Shown here: piece by piece, positions 1 through 6,643 of the stretch
Numbering within the stretch: the stretch's first letter is position 1
How the letters are laid out: each line of letters begins with the position of its first letter
From: UBA1672 sp023140905
Lineage (GTDB): Bacteria; Pseudomonadota; Alphaproteobacteria; Micavibrionales; Micavibrionaceae
Direction of reading: 5' to 3'
Assembly: GCA_030636745.1 (NCBI GenBank)
Contig: DAOVWH010000019.1
Span: 1 to 20,971 of the forward strand
Length of the DNA stretch: 20,971 nt
Program-made: the position numbers and the translations under genes
Notes under the pieces: generated by a model
The model's input: the letters and a program-made list of their open reading frames with translations, nothing else
What the model was told of the DNA's origin: nothing
The model's database searches: none

Positions 1-599
1 CCCAATAAAAATAAGCAGGAAAACAGAACTGTTGGCATATTTTCTAAATATAACAACCCATCATTTATGCACCATATATCAAATCGGCATGAGATATCAA
101 AGCGCATAATCAACGAGCGCAACCCGAAAAACAGGCCAATTAAAATAACCCCAAATAACAAACTGTGAAAATAATTAGGCCTCGCTCGAATAACAGACAA
201 ACAGAAAAAAGGCAAAAATAAGCACAGAAAAGGAGAAATATCACGCAACATTGCGTTCAAACTATTTCCCGCTATTGCACCACCTATTAGAGGCACAGTA
301 AAACCATAGATAAATAAAACCTGCCCGGCACTTTTCCAAAAACGTACACGTTCAAAATGGACCAGAATGTTCCGAAAATTCGATATACCGATACTTAAAG
401 CTAGTAAGATAAAGAGTATAATCTCGCTCTTGCCAAAGTGATCCGGCGTAGGAGAACCAAACAGCGCATAAACAACACAAGCACTAAACAAACATATAGC
501 TCGATAATCATAAGCATTTATGCTGAAAGAACGCCCTCTTTCCTTCAACATACTAAATACGGGGAAATCTATTGGTGAATAATACTTTTTACTAATCAT
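1..599 (-). CDS. Polytopic membrane protein, 3' end outside the window
   Basis: Open without a stop from the ATG at 599-597 to the left edge, about 199 codons. The translation starts MISKKYYSPIDFPVFS and then shows about six hydrophobic stretches, for example around residues 34-48, 60-75, 95-110 and 125-140, separated by short polar loops. This is the layout of a multi-pass inner-membrane protein. O-antigen polymerase/ligase-like proteins look similar, but I see no diagnostic motif, so no function is assigned. The start codon overlaps the end of the upstream secreted-protein gene by 8 nt (ATGATTAG), which suggests translational coupling and a shared transcript. The C-terminus is not in the window. 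Confidence 0.7.
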   Translation of the reverse strand, partial: MISKKYYSPIDFPVFSMLKERGRSFSINAYDYRAICLFSACVVYALFGSPTPDHFGKSEIILFILLALSIGISNFRNILVHFERVRFWKSAGQVLFIYGFTVPLIGGAIAGNSLNAMLRDISPFLCLFLPFFCLSVIRARPNYFHSLLFGVILIGLFFGLRSLIMRFDISCRFDIWCINDGLLYLENMPTVLFSCLFLL

Positions 600-1284
600 T
601 AGGGTCATTAAATAAACGTGCAGGCTTCTTCAACCCTAAAGACTGACTGGATGATGAAGACTTAGCTGTATAAGACAAGCCGGTTTTTTCAGAAGATGAT
701 CCCCGCAAAGTTGTTATTTTGCCCAATGCGATATCTTTTTTGCGCTGACGCTCAAGTGCTTTATCTTCTTTTTCGGTCTTATAAGCTGCGATAGCGAGTT
801 GATGTTCTTTTTCACCTTTAATGCGCGACGCTTCTGCTTCTTTATAAACACCTATCATATGTTTAGCTGTTGCTTTACGTGTTTCATATTCCATTTGCAA
901 AGCGTGATTAATATCCGCCTGACGATTAGCGACAGCCTGCTTGGACATTGTCTGGAACTGCTTGGATGTTTTCTGCATTCCCATCTCAACATCATTATAA
1001 GCTTGTATAACAGTTTGTAGCCCACCAGCATTAGAATTGTAATTACGTGAAGGATCTTTCGTATTATAAAGCTGAGATCTATTTGCCGCGGTGGAAGCTT
1101 TCGGCACATTATAATAGCCATTTGAACCTGACTTAGATTTGTCTTTGTTACCAGTATATGCAGGAGAAGACGTTGCCCCTTTTTTCGCATTCCACAACTC
1201 TGCCGCATCCAGATGGATCATTGGCTGAAAAGCTGCAACACTTACAGAAAAAGCCAAACAAACATATAAATACGGGTATTTCAT
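592..1284 (-). CDS. Secreted coiled-coil protein of unknown function
   Basis: 230 aa from the ATG at 1284. A GTG at 1293 would add three residues, but it lies inside the AGGTG ribosome binding site, which is 6 nt before the ATG, so 1284 is preferred. Residues 1 to about 28 form a signal peptide (basic MKYPY, hydrophobic core, a likely cut near HLDAA/E). A Ser/Asn/Gly/Lys-rich low-complexity stretch follows to about residue 85. Then comes a long charged helical region, about 90-190, rich in Gln, Glu and Lys, likely coiled coil, and a Ser-rich tail. No family is recognised. It is probably periplasmic or surface-located. The last 8 nt overlap the downstream membrane-protein gene, so the pair probably acts together. 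The gene is divergent from the gene at 1550 across a spacer with a CtrA-type site. Confidence 0.75.
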   Translation of the reverse strand: MKYPYLYVCLAFSVSVAAFQPMIHLDAAELWNAKKGATSSPAYTGNKDKSKSGSNGYYNVPKASTAANRSQLYNTKDPSRNYNSNAGGLQTVIQAYNDVEMGMQKTSKQFQTMSKQAVANRQADINHALQMEYETRKATAKHMIGVYKEAEASRIKGEKEHQLAIAAYKTEKEDKALERQRKKDIALGKITTLRGSSSEKTGLSYTAKSSSSSQSLGLKKPARLFNDPND

Positions 1285-1443
1285 AACAAACACCTAAACA
1301 AATTTACCAGTAGGATTCTCACAAAAAAGCTATTCTACAAACAAGAAAATATACCTTTTCATAGTGTAACAGCTCTTCCACCCTTTATGCAAAACTAAAA
1401 ATTCCAAAGTTTAGATATTTTTCTGTGCGGCATCGCCGAAATA

Positions 1444-1459
1444 TTAAGCCATTTTTAAC
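1444..1459. promoter_or_regulatory. Candidate CtrA binding site in a divergent spacer
   Basis: TTAA-GCCATTT-TTAAC matches the full CtrA consensus TTAA-N7-TTAAC. It lies about 90 bp before the gene starting at 1550 and 160 bp before the gene starting at 1284, so it could serve either. In sequence this AT-rich such a match can occur by chance, so the call rests on position and completeness. Confidence 0.4.
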
Positions 1460-1501
1460 GATTTAACGATACCTTTAGAGGGCTTATGTAAAACGTTATC
1501 A

Positions 1502-1529
1502 ACGCTTTTACCTCATTATATAAAAGCGT
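1502..1529. promoter_or_regulatory. Perfect 9-bp inverted repeat before the gene at 1550
   Basis: ACGCTTTTA and TAAAAGCGT are separated by 10 nt (cctcattata). The repeat ends 10 bp before the GGAG ribosome binding site of the next gene, so it is either an operator over the promoter or a leader hairpin. No matching known operator is recognised. Confidence 0.4.
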
Positions 1530-1549
1530 AAGTGAGATGGAGTTGTAAT

Positions 1550-2233
1550 ATGCTGGTTAATGTAAAAGAATTTCTAGAACATGCTGATATACGAGAAGCC
1601 TTGTATCCCGGTAAAAGACTTGTCAAACCATGTAAACAAATTGGACAATATAAAAACCATTGTATTGTCATTGACTGGCGCGATCCTGAAATTATCAGCA
1701 TCGATATAAAACCAGGTATTAGTGGCAAACAACTCGCTCCTGAAGTTGTTAAAGAATATCCTGTCTGCTTCCAGACACCAACTTACGTCAAAATTAAAGT
1801 TATGAATGACGATGAAGAAGAAGAAAAAGAAGGTGAGGAGGAAGAAGGCGAAGAAGGCAAATCAAAAGGCAAAAGTGGCGGCGGCGGTAAGAAACCGGCA
1901 CAGAAAAAGAAAAGTCTGGAAGATATACAACTTATTGCAGCCCGCTTTAGCGAAAGTGCCGAAGGACATATACCCTCTTTAGGTGAAATTAAAGAAATGA
2001 TGGTGATGGGCGTAGAAATAGCAAAAGAAGCATTTGGTACTGCTTTTACAGAGTTAACACGCCAAATCAATCACGCTAGAATTTCAGCAACAGAAATTCT
2101 GGCTAAATCAGCGAATCTGGTAACACGCGTAACACCACCCGGCTTCCTGAAACCTAAAGGCGATGAAACACAGCTTTACAAATATGACCGCGAGAAAAAT
2201 GCCGATATAGGTACCGGCATGAGTTTGGGGTGA
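1550..2233 (+). CDS. Unknown protein with a charged Glu/Lys/Gly linker
   Basis: 227 aa from the ATG at 1550, which has GGAG 7 nt upstream. A GTG at 1532 would extend the frame by six residues but has no better ribosome binding site. There is no signal peptide. Residues 1-85 look like a compact mixed domain with three Cys and a Trp (PGKRLVKPCKQ, IDWRDPEI). Residues 86-121 are a low-complexity linker, first a Glu run and then Lys/Gly/Ser. Residues 122-200 are amphipathic helices, and the tail is polar. The protein is likely cytoplasmic. I do not recognise the family. It is divergent from the secreted/membrane pair at 1-1284 and is followed 9 bp after its stop by a MITE, which may act as its transcript end. 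Confidence 0.75.
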   Translation: MLVNVKEFLEHADIREALYPGKRLVKPCKQIGQYKNHCIVIDWRDPEIISIDIKPGISGKQLAPEVVKEYPVCFQTPTYVKIKVMNDDEEEEKEGEEEEGEEGKSKGKSGGGGKKPAQKKKSLEDIQLIAARFSESAEGHIPSLGEIKEMMVMGVEIAKEAFGTAFTELTRQINHARISATEILAKSANLVTRVTPPGFLKPKGDETQLYKYDREKNADIGTGMSLG

Positions 2234-2242
2234 TATGCACTT

Positions 2243-2407
2243 TATAGTAATTCGACTTAAGAATAATACATTTTACTTGAGTAATTCTCTTGATTATCTG
2301 CGCATAATTTCATCACCGTAGCTACGGCTATGCTTCAGAAATTACACTTGATTCTCAAGACAATTCATTTGCGTAATTCTGTACTATTCTTAAGTCAAAT
2401 TACTATA
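2243..2407. mobile_element. 165-bp MITE with about 28-bp terminal inverted repeats
   Basis: The left end starts TATAGTAATTCGACTTAAGA. The right end, reverse-complemented, starts TATAGTAATTTGACTTAAGA. The two ends agree at 26 of 28 positions. Each end begins with TA, consistent with TA target duplication as for Tc1/mariner-IS630-type elements. The centre is a perfect palindrome, CCGTAGCTACGG, and the whole unit could fold into a long imperfect hairpin. There is no coding capacity. Beyond the inverted repeat the two ends are distinguishable: the left continues CATTTTACTTGA and the right continues CAGAATTACGC. The same two end types occur at 9669 and 7102. The transposase family is an inference, since no autonomous copy is in the window. 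Confidence 0.75.
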
Positions 2408-2501
2408 AGAAATAAATTTGCATAAAGAGGTTGTTTTCTCATACACTCTTACACCAGTGTAGCTACTATAATATATTGTTTGGTATCAGGATGAAATTTA
2501 C

Positions 2502-2897
2502 ATGGCCAATATTCTATTAGCAGAAGACGACGAATCCATGTTGAACTTTCTTATGATTGCTCTACAGCGCGCCGGGCATAGCGTTGTTGCACGCTCGAAT
2601 GGAGCCGACGCTTTGAGTGCTTTGGAAGAAAAAGAAGGAAGTGACACGCCTTTCGACTTGCTGCTAACAGATATTGTTATGCCGGAGATTGACGGGCTGG
2701 AGCTTGCACACAAAACAACAGAAAAATATCCAGACATGAAGGTCATGTTCATAACCGGTTTTGCTGCAATGGCTCTGGAAGATCACAAAAGATACGATAG
2801 CAATAGCACACGTACACGCCCACAAATCCTTTCAAAACCGTTTCATCTTAATGATCTGGTCGAACGTATCGAAGATTTATTGAGCACCACGGAATAA
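2502..2897 (+). CDS. cpdR: CpdR-like single-domain response regulator
   Basis: 131 aa and only a receiver domain. The acidic pocket is E8-D9-D10 in LLAEDD, the phospho-acceptor is D57 in LLLTDIVMPEIDG, the conserved Thr is T85 in ITG, and the Lys is K112 in LSKPF. The start MANILLAEDD, the LLLTDI-MP block and the KPF-L tail are those of alphaproteobacterial CpdR. In Caulobacter, unphosphorylated CpdR primes ClpXP for substrates including CtrA-pathway factors, and phosphorylation by the CckA-ChpT relay switches it off. An AGGA lies 10 nt before the ATG. The gene stands alone between the MITE and tRNA-Val. A few extra residues around 98-106 make it slightly longer than Caulobacter CpdR. Another CheY-like protein is possible but less likely. 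Confidence 0.8.
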   Translation: MANILLAEDDESMLNFLMIALQRAGHSVVARSNGADALSALEEKEGSDTPFDLLLTDIVMPEIDGLELAHKTTEKYPDMKVMFITGFAAMALEDHKRYDSNSTRTRPQILSKPFHLNDLVERIEDLLSTTE

Positions 2898-2925
2898 GGC
2901 TACTATAAGGCTATGAAACCATTAT

Positions 2926-2950
2926 ATTCAAATTTTATACTTGAATTTTC
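2926..2950 (+). terminator. Weak terminator-like hairpin after cpdR
   Basis: ATTCAA and TTGAAT (2926-2931 and 2941-2946) flank a 9-nt loop and are followed by TTTC. The stem is short and AT-rich, so termination here is only possible. Confidence 0.25.
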
Positions 2951-3082
2951 TGATAAATGTCAGTACCACTGTTTGCTTATATAGCAGATGCATTAAAAAT
3001 GAGCATGCTATAAAGGTTGCGACTGCGACCTCGTTCCGATAGGAACGGAGCCTGCGTGGCGTATGAACGCGCATGTAAAATG

Positions 3083-3157
3083 GGGCGGTTAGCTCAGGGG
3101 TAGAGCACTTGCTCGACACGCAAGGGGTCACTGGTTCAATCCCAGTACCGCCCACCA
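3083..3157 (+). tRNA. tRNA-Val (anticodon GAC), CCA encoded
   Basis: A full cloverleaf can be drawn. The acceptor GGGCGGT (3083-3089) pairs with ACCGCCC (3147-3153). The D arm is GCTC/GAGC (3092-3106). The anticodon arm CTTGC/GCAAG encloses the loop TCGACAC (3113-3119), giving anticodon GAC at 3115-3117. The variable loop is GGGTC, the T arm is ACTGG-TTCAATC-CCAGT, the discriminator is A, and CCA (3155-3157) is encoded. Position 33, just before the anticodon, is C where U is nearly universal. The gene is convergent with the downstream glycosyltransferase. Confidence 0.95.
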
Positions 3158-3186
3158 TTTTCTCCTAGGTTAATACCGGAGACATT

Positions 3187-4146
3187 CTATGACGAATGGA
3201 GATAGTATTTTCGTTTATTCCGAATTTTCTTAAAAAGCTTTTTCAAAATGTAGCGAACAACATAAGGTGTTTTTATAAGGAAAAAGAAAGCATGGAAAAT
3301 ATTTTTATCGGCTAAAATTTCCCTAAGCTCATCTACTTTAGTATGCTTAGAAAACTTTTTCATCCTTTCCCTAATTGCTAAACGTTCTTGCGGCTCAATT
3401 CTTTCTCCATGCTTTTCTACAAAATATTCCATAGCACTAATAATTTGATGGGTATCTGCAACAGTCCTGGAATGTGAAGACCTTCTGCCTGAAACAGGCC
3501 CTACTGATTTCGTATATATATAGTACCCCTTTTTTAACAACGCAGCTTTTGGAGCATAAGAAAGAACTTCCATATAAAACAGGAAATCTTCGCCGAACCG
3601 ATAATCAGGACAATAACGCAAATTATATTTATTCAGAAAATCCCGTCTAAAAATTGGCTGAACACCTCCGTAAGGATAAGCTATCCCTGGATAATCATTC
3701 TCTACGAGATCAAGGAAACTAAAGCTATTAACGTCACGTTCCAAATCTAAAGCAATGCCCACCTCTTTTTGAATACCTATATCATATTCAATAATGCTAT
3801 CACAAAGCAGGTCATAATTACCGTCCTCTGCAACTTTAAGCATTTTTTCCAGCCGCTCAGGTTTATATGCATCATCTGCGTCCAGAATAGCAATCCACTC
3901 ACCTTTAGCATTATCAATACCAACATTGCGGGAAACCGCGGGTCCCCCATTTGTGTCTTGTAAAAAAACCCTTATACGATTGTCTTTAGAGGCCATATCT
4001 TGTGCCAGTTGAACAGTACCATCACTCGATTTATCATCTATAATCAAGATTTCGAAATTTTGGAGAGTCTGTTTCAAAACAGAATTAACGGCACGCTTTA
4101 TAAAGGTCTCGGAATTATAAGCAGGTATAATTACACTAAACACCAC
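3187..4146 (-). CDS. Family 2 glycosyltransferase (GT-A fold)
   Basis: About 319 aa. The N-terminal GT-A domain has the opening FSVIIPAYNSE, the LIIDDKSSDGT nucleotide-binding motif (D37-D38), SRNVGIDNAKGEWI, and the metal-binding DADD at 89-92. A lower-similarity acceptor domain follows. The C-terminal 70 residues are very basic (KKLFKKIRNKRK) and could touch the membrane surface. It probably transfers a sugar from a nucleotide-sugar to a surface glycan, but the substrate cannot be read. The start is one of two adjacent GTG codons (4146 or 4143) behind a strong GGAGGTGA. The second gives better spacing and the usual MFSVIIPAYN start. It stands alone, with no sugar-pathway neighbours in the window. 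Confidence 0.85.
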   Translation of the reverse strand: MVFSVIIPAYNSETFIKRAVNSVLKQTLQNFEILIIDDKSSDGTVQLAQDMASKDNRIRVFLQDTNGGPAVSRNVGIDNAKGEWIAILDADDAYKPERLEKMLKVAEDGNYDLLCDSIIEYDIGIQKEVGIALDLERDVNSFSFLDLVENDYPGIAYPYGGVQPIFRRDFLNKYNLRYCPDYRFGEDFLFYMEVLSYAPKAALLKKGYYIYTKSVGPVSGRRSSHSRTVADTHQIISAMEYFVEKHGERIEPQERLAIRERMKKFSKHTKVDELREILADKNIFHAFFFLIKTPYVVRYILKKLFKKIRNKRKYYLHSS

Positions 4147-4294
4147 GTCACCTCCGTTTTTAAAACATTAGACCACACTTGCGTAACATAATATGAACAG
4201 CCAGTAAACGCCCATTCCTCATAAAACACATGTATATTGTTTGTTTTTTTGCACGCATAGTTAATAATATTCACATAATAAATTTTGTATGGCT

Positions 4295-4309
4295 GTGTCT
4301 CAGAGACAC
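4295..4309. promoter_or_regulatory. 15-bp perfect palindrome upstream of pyrD
   Basis: GTGTCTC-A-GAGACAC lies about 175 bp before the pyrD start. The half-site GAGACAC occurs again in the same orientation near 4383-4389. This resembles an operator with a second half-site, but the regulator is unknown. Confidence 0.3.
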
Positions 4310-4482
4310 TTACATATAAAAGACGCTGGTGTACAAATTAAGATGCGGTATGGCTCGTTTTATTGCAGTAAAACAACACATTGAGACACGTACACTCTCA
4401 GTCGATAAGACCTATTGCACTTTATTAGATTAAAGATAATATGGAGCAAAGAATATATACAAATATTAGGAAAGCACCAATA

Positions 4483-5439
4483 ATGACAGTATCACAATCA
4501 GCACCTTCCCTCTCGACAACAATAGCCGGAATATCACTGGAGACTTGTATATATAACGCCTCCGGCCCGCTATGTGCGACAGAAGAAGAGCTTGACGTTA
4601 TTGGGAAAAGTGCTGCCGGAGCCATTCTTTCAAAAAGTGCTACACTGGAATATCGCGAAGGAAATCCTCAGCCCCGTTATTACGAAACATCATGGGGATC
4701 TATAAACTCTATGGGATTGCCCAATGAAGGTTTTGAATATTACGCAAATTATGCTCCCAAAGCGGCTGCACATGGAAAACCTTATATAATTTCAGTTTCA
4801 GGCATGGGATATGATGACAATACAAAAATGATCGAAGCCCTTGCAGACAATGAAAATGTAGCGGCTATTGAGCTAAACCTGTCTTGTCCTAACATTCCCG
4901 GAAAGCCCCAAGCCGGTTATGATTTTGAGCAAAGCCGCACACTTCTTGAAAAGGTTTTTGAAGTCGTACGCCTGCCTTTAGGCGTAAAACTCCCCCCATA
5001 TTTCGATATTCCGCATTTTGAGATGATGGCGGATGTCCTCAATTCCTTTCCTATTTCCTTTGCCACTTGCATAAATAGCATAGGAAACGGGCTTGTCATT
5101 GATACAGAAAAAGAATGCGTTGTAATCCGCCCTAAACAAGGGTTTGGCGGGATTGGTGGTGATTTTGCAAAGCCCACAGCTCTGGCTAATGTACGCAAGT
5201 TTTATACGCTGTTAAAAGATGATGTCGATATTATCGGTGTCGGTGGCATAAAAAACGGCATGGATGCTTTTGAACACATATTATGTGGTGCCGGTGCTTT
5301 ACAAATCGGAACACAGTTCATGCGCGAAGGGGCGGATTGCTTCGCCCGCATAGCCAACGAGCTGCAAGATATCATGCGTCAAAAAGGCTATAGCTCTATT
5401 GATGAGTTTAAAGGCAAATTAAAAGATATGGGTGAATAA
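4483..5439 (+). CDS. pyrD: Dihydroorotate dehydrogenase, class 1A (fumarate-type)
   Basis: 318 aa from the ATG at 4483, which has AGGAA upstream. An ATG at 4441 would add 14 residues and has no clear ribosome binding site. The enzyme oxidises dihydroorotate to orotate in pyrimidine synthesis, using FMN. Visible landmarks are the FMN/substrate Lys51 in SKSATLE, SINSMGLPN at 73-81, the catalytic Cys135 in ELNLSCPNIPGKPQ, Lys169 in LGVKLPPYFD, Asn198 in INSIGNG, and the FMN-phosphate loops GVGGIKNG and GAGALQIGTQF. Cys as the catalytic base and the PRY/SINSMGLPN/NIPGKPQ signatures place it in soluble class 1A, close in pattern to Lactococcus PyrDA and unlike the membrane-bound quinone-linked class 2 usual in Alphaproteobacteria. 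No transmembrane N-terminus is present. No other pyr genes are nearby. Confidence 0.93.
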   Translation: MTVSQSAPSLSTTIAGISLETCIYNASGPLCATEEELDVIGKSAAGAILSKSATLEYREGNPQPRYYETSWGSINSMGLPNEGFEYYANYAPKAAAHGKPYIISVSGMGYDDNTKMIEALADNENVAAIELNLSCPNIPGKPQAGYDFEQSRTLLEKVFEVVRLPLGVKLPPYFDIPHFEMMADVLNSFPISFATCINSIGNGLVIDTEKECVVIRPKQGFGGIGGDFAKPTALANVRKFYTLLKDDVDIIGVGGIKNGMDAFEHILCGAGALQIGTQFMREGADCFARIANELQDIMRQKGYSSIDEFKGKLKDMGE

Positions 5440-5584
5440 ATATACGTTTTTAGATGTACGCGTTTTAATGTGGTGCGGTTTTAAGCGTACGCTAACGCTC
5501 ATGTAGAATGCAAAGATGCTGTATATTGTAGCAAAACACCGGAAGATATCTACATCGTTTCCCCTGCCCCCAATTCTCGAACGT

Positions 5585-5634
5585 GAGTGAACCTCCGCCA
5601 GCTTACGCAGGTGGTCTTATTGCGCTTAATAAAA
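5585..5634. repeat. REP-like intergenic repeat, copy A (short form)
   Basis: It contains the hairpin module CTCCGCCAGCTTACGCAGGT followed by TTATTGCGCTTAATAAAA. Both parts recur at 19173-19324, and the first also recurs at 9357-9454. Copy A lacks the roughly 57-bp central block of the long copies. Its right edge runs into the pseudopilin remnant. Confidence 0.8.
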
Positions 5635-5721
5635 GCTAACGGCATAAGTAAGTGCCGCAAATAATGCAACTGCGGCCAGCGCAAGAAAAATAACATTCCC
5701 TCGTTGGTTTTGACCGCACAT
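5626..5721 (-). pseudogene. Truncated pseudopilin-like gene, N-terminal helix only
   Basis: The reading frame encodes 31 aa: MCGQNQRGNV, then a hydrophobic helix IFLALAAVALFAAL, then TYAVSFY and a stop. The G-N-V start followed by FLxLxAVALFAALxYAV is the prepilin-like N-terminus of a family of small alphaproteobacterial pseudopilins that normally continue well over 100 residues. Here the frame runs into REP-like copy A, and the stop codon TAA is repeat sequence. No continuation is visible beyond. A 14-bp tandem duplication sits between the only GGAG (complement of 5751-5754) and the start codon. The most likely reading is a remnant cut by the repeat. A functional micro-protein cannot be excluded. 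Confidence 0.6.
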
Positions 5722-5722
5722 A

Positions 5723-5750
5723 GTTATGTGATTATTGTTATGTGATTATT
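5723..5750. repeat. Exact tandem duplication of 14 bp
   Basis: GTTATGTGATTATT occurs twice without a gap (5723-5736, 5737-5750), in the leader of the pseudopilin remnant. Confidence 0.9.
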
Positions 5751-5950
5751 CTCCAAATTTATAGCGACATGATAATTAGCACTTTTAAAAAAAGCACAGA
5801 TGTTTTTGAAAAAACATGCGCAGATATAAAACAAACCATACTCTGTATCAGCAACATTATGACTATAAGCGCAACACTGCACCCATAAATAAAAATTTCT
5901 TGTTCAAGCTAAATTAGGACTAAATAATATTATCGGCCCTTCCTTCAGAC

Positions 5951-5970
5951 TGTGTATAACTTTACCCACA
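5951..5970. other. Pair of DnaA-box-like sites
   Basis: TGTGTATAA (5951-5959) is the complement of TTATACACA and fits the TTATNCACA consensus. TTACCCACA (5962-5970) differs from TTATCCACA at one position. The two face opposite ways, 2 bp apart. Confidence 0.4.
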
Positions 5971-6047
5971 GATTGGGTGTGTTGACAATTTTAGTCTGCG
6001 CTTAATTCTATTGCCCTACCTATAAATATAAGCCTGCAAGATAAATA

Positions 6048-6281
6048 ATGTGGGGATGTCTCGCTCAAAACATCTCGTTTCTATTAAAGGGGTTTCATAC
6101 AACATCACGCAGAATGCGCATTATTGATATTAGTGAAAGCATAATATCTAACCGTCCAATAAAACAAACGCCCCATGAAACCGGAGCTATTTACGGCGAC
6201 ATACTTTATGTCGATTCGGATCGATTCGCCAAACATTACCATTTTAAATCGGACAATATTAGCCGTGACCCACTAGGGTAA
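6048..6281 (+). CDS. Doubtful small ORF, hypothetical protein
   Basis: A 77-codon frame. The second half (from the Met at 6114: MRIIDISESI and onward, with GAIYGDILYVDSDRF) has a protein-like composition, but neither start has a clear ribosome binding site and no family is recognised. The frame lies inside the origin-like intergenic region and includes two GATTC sites spaced 10 bp apart. It may well be chance. Confidence 0.2.
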   Translation: MWGCLAQNISFLLKGFHTTSRRMRIIDISESIISNRPIKQTPHETGAIYGDILYVDSDRFAKHYHFKSDNISRDPLG

Positions 6282-6570
6282 TGCTCTTACAATAAGATTG
6301 CAAAAGGAGTTTGCAAGAAACTTCCGTTACCGTCGTATAACCAAATATGTTCGAATCGTTACCCGCGTCCCTTCCCTATAAATCTACGGGCCATTTTAAT
6401 TGTCCGATTCGAAAACTCTCCAGCTTGCGGTTATATGTAGCATTTATCTGATTCTCTTAATTTTAGAATGGCTATAGTTTATGGCCATATTCTTCTTACA
6501 CTTAAAAACACCTGGTTATTGTCCAACACAAAAATAGGGAGGCGATTCTGAAATTAGCCGAGGCAAAACT

Positions 6571-6610
6571 GTGGGGATGCATAGGGATACGTAGGGATGC
6601 GTAGGGAGGT
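6571..6610. repeat. G-rich 10-bp tandem repeat, four units
   Basis: The units are GTGGGGATGC, ATAGGGATAC, GTAGGGATGC and GTAGGGAGGT, in exact 10-bp register. Four runs of at least three G are separated by 7-nt loops, so the plus strand could form a G-quadruplex. The repeat lies 25 bp before an exact DnaA box. Confidence 0.8.
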
Positions 6611-6634
6611 GTGGTATAATTCGCTTTAGGTAAT

Positions 6635-6643
6635 TGTGGATAA
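6635..6643. other. Exact DnaA box
   Basis: TGTGGATAA is the complement of TTATCCACA. It is a single exact 9-mer in an AT-rich noncoding region, so a chance occurrence remains possible. Confidence 0.4.

Noticed and set aside
1783..2070. 95-codon minus-strand frame with Ser/Pro runs
   Set aside because: It is antisense to the Glu/Lys/Gly linker of the 1550-2233 gene. Its low complexity is the shadow of that linker.
3083..3157. tRNA-Val as an integration site
   Set aside because: I see no second copy of the tRNA 3' end, no integrase and no phage-type genes in the window.
2928..3158. 76-codon minus-strand frame reading GTGIEPVTPCVSSKCSTPEL
   Set aside because: It is the well-known spurious translation antisense to a tRNA gene. 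The tRNA-Val explains the sequence.
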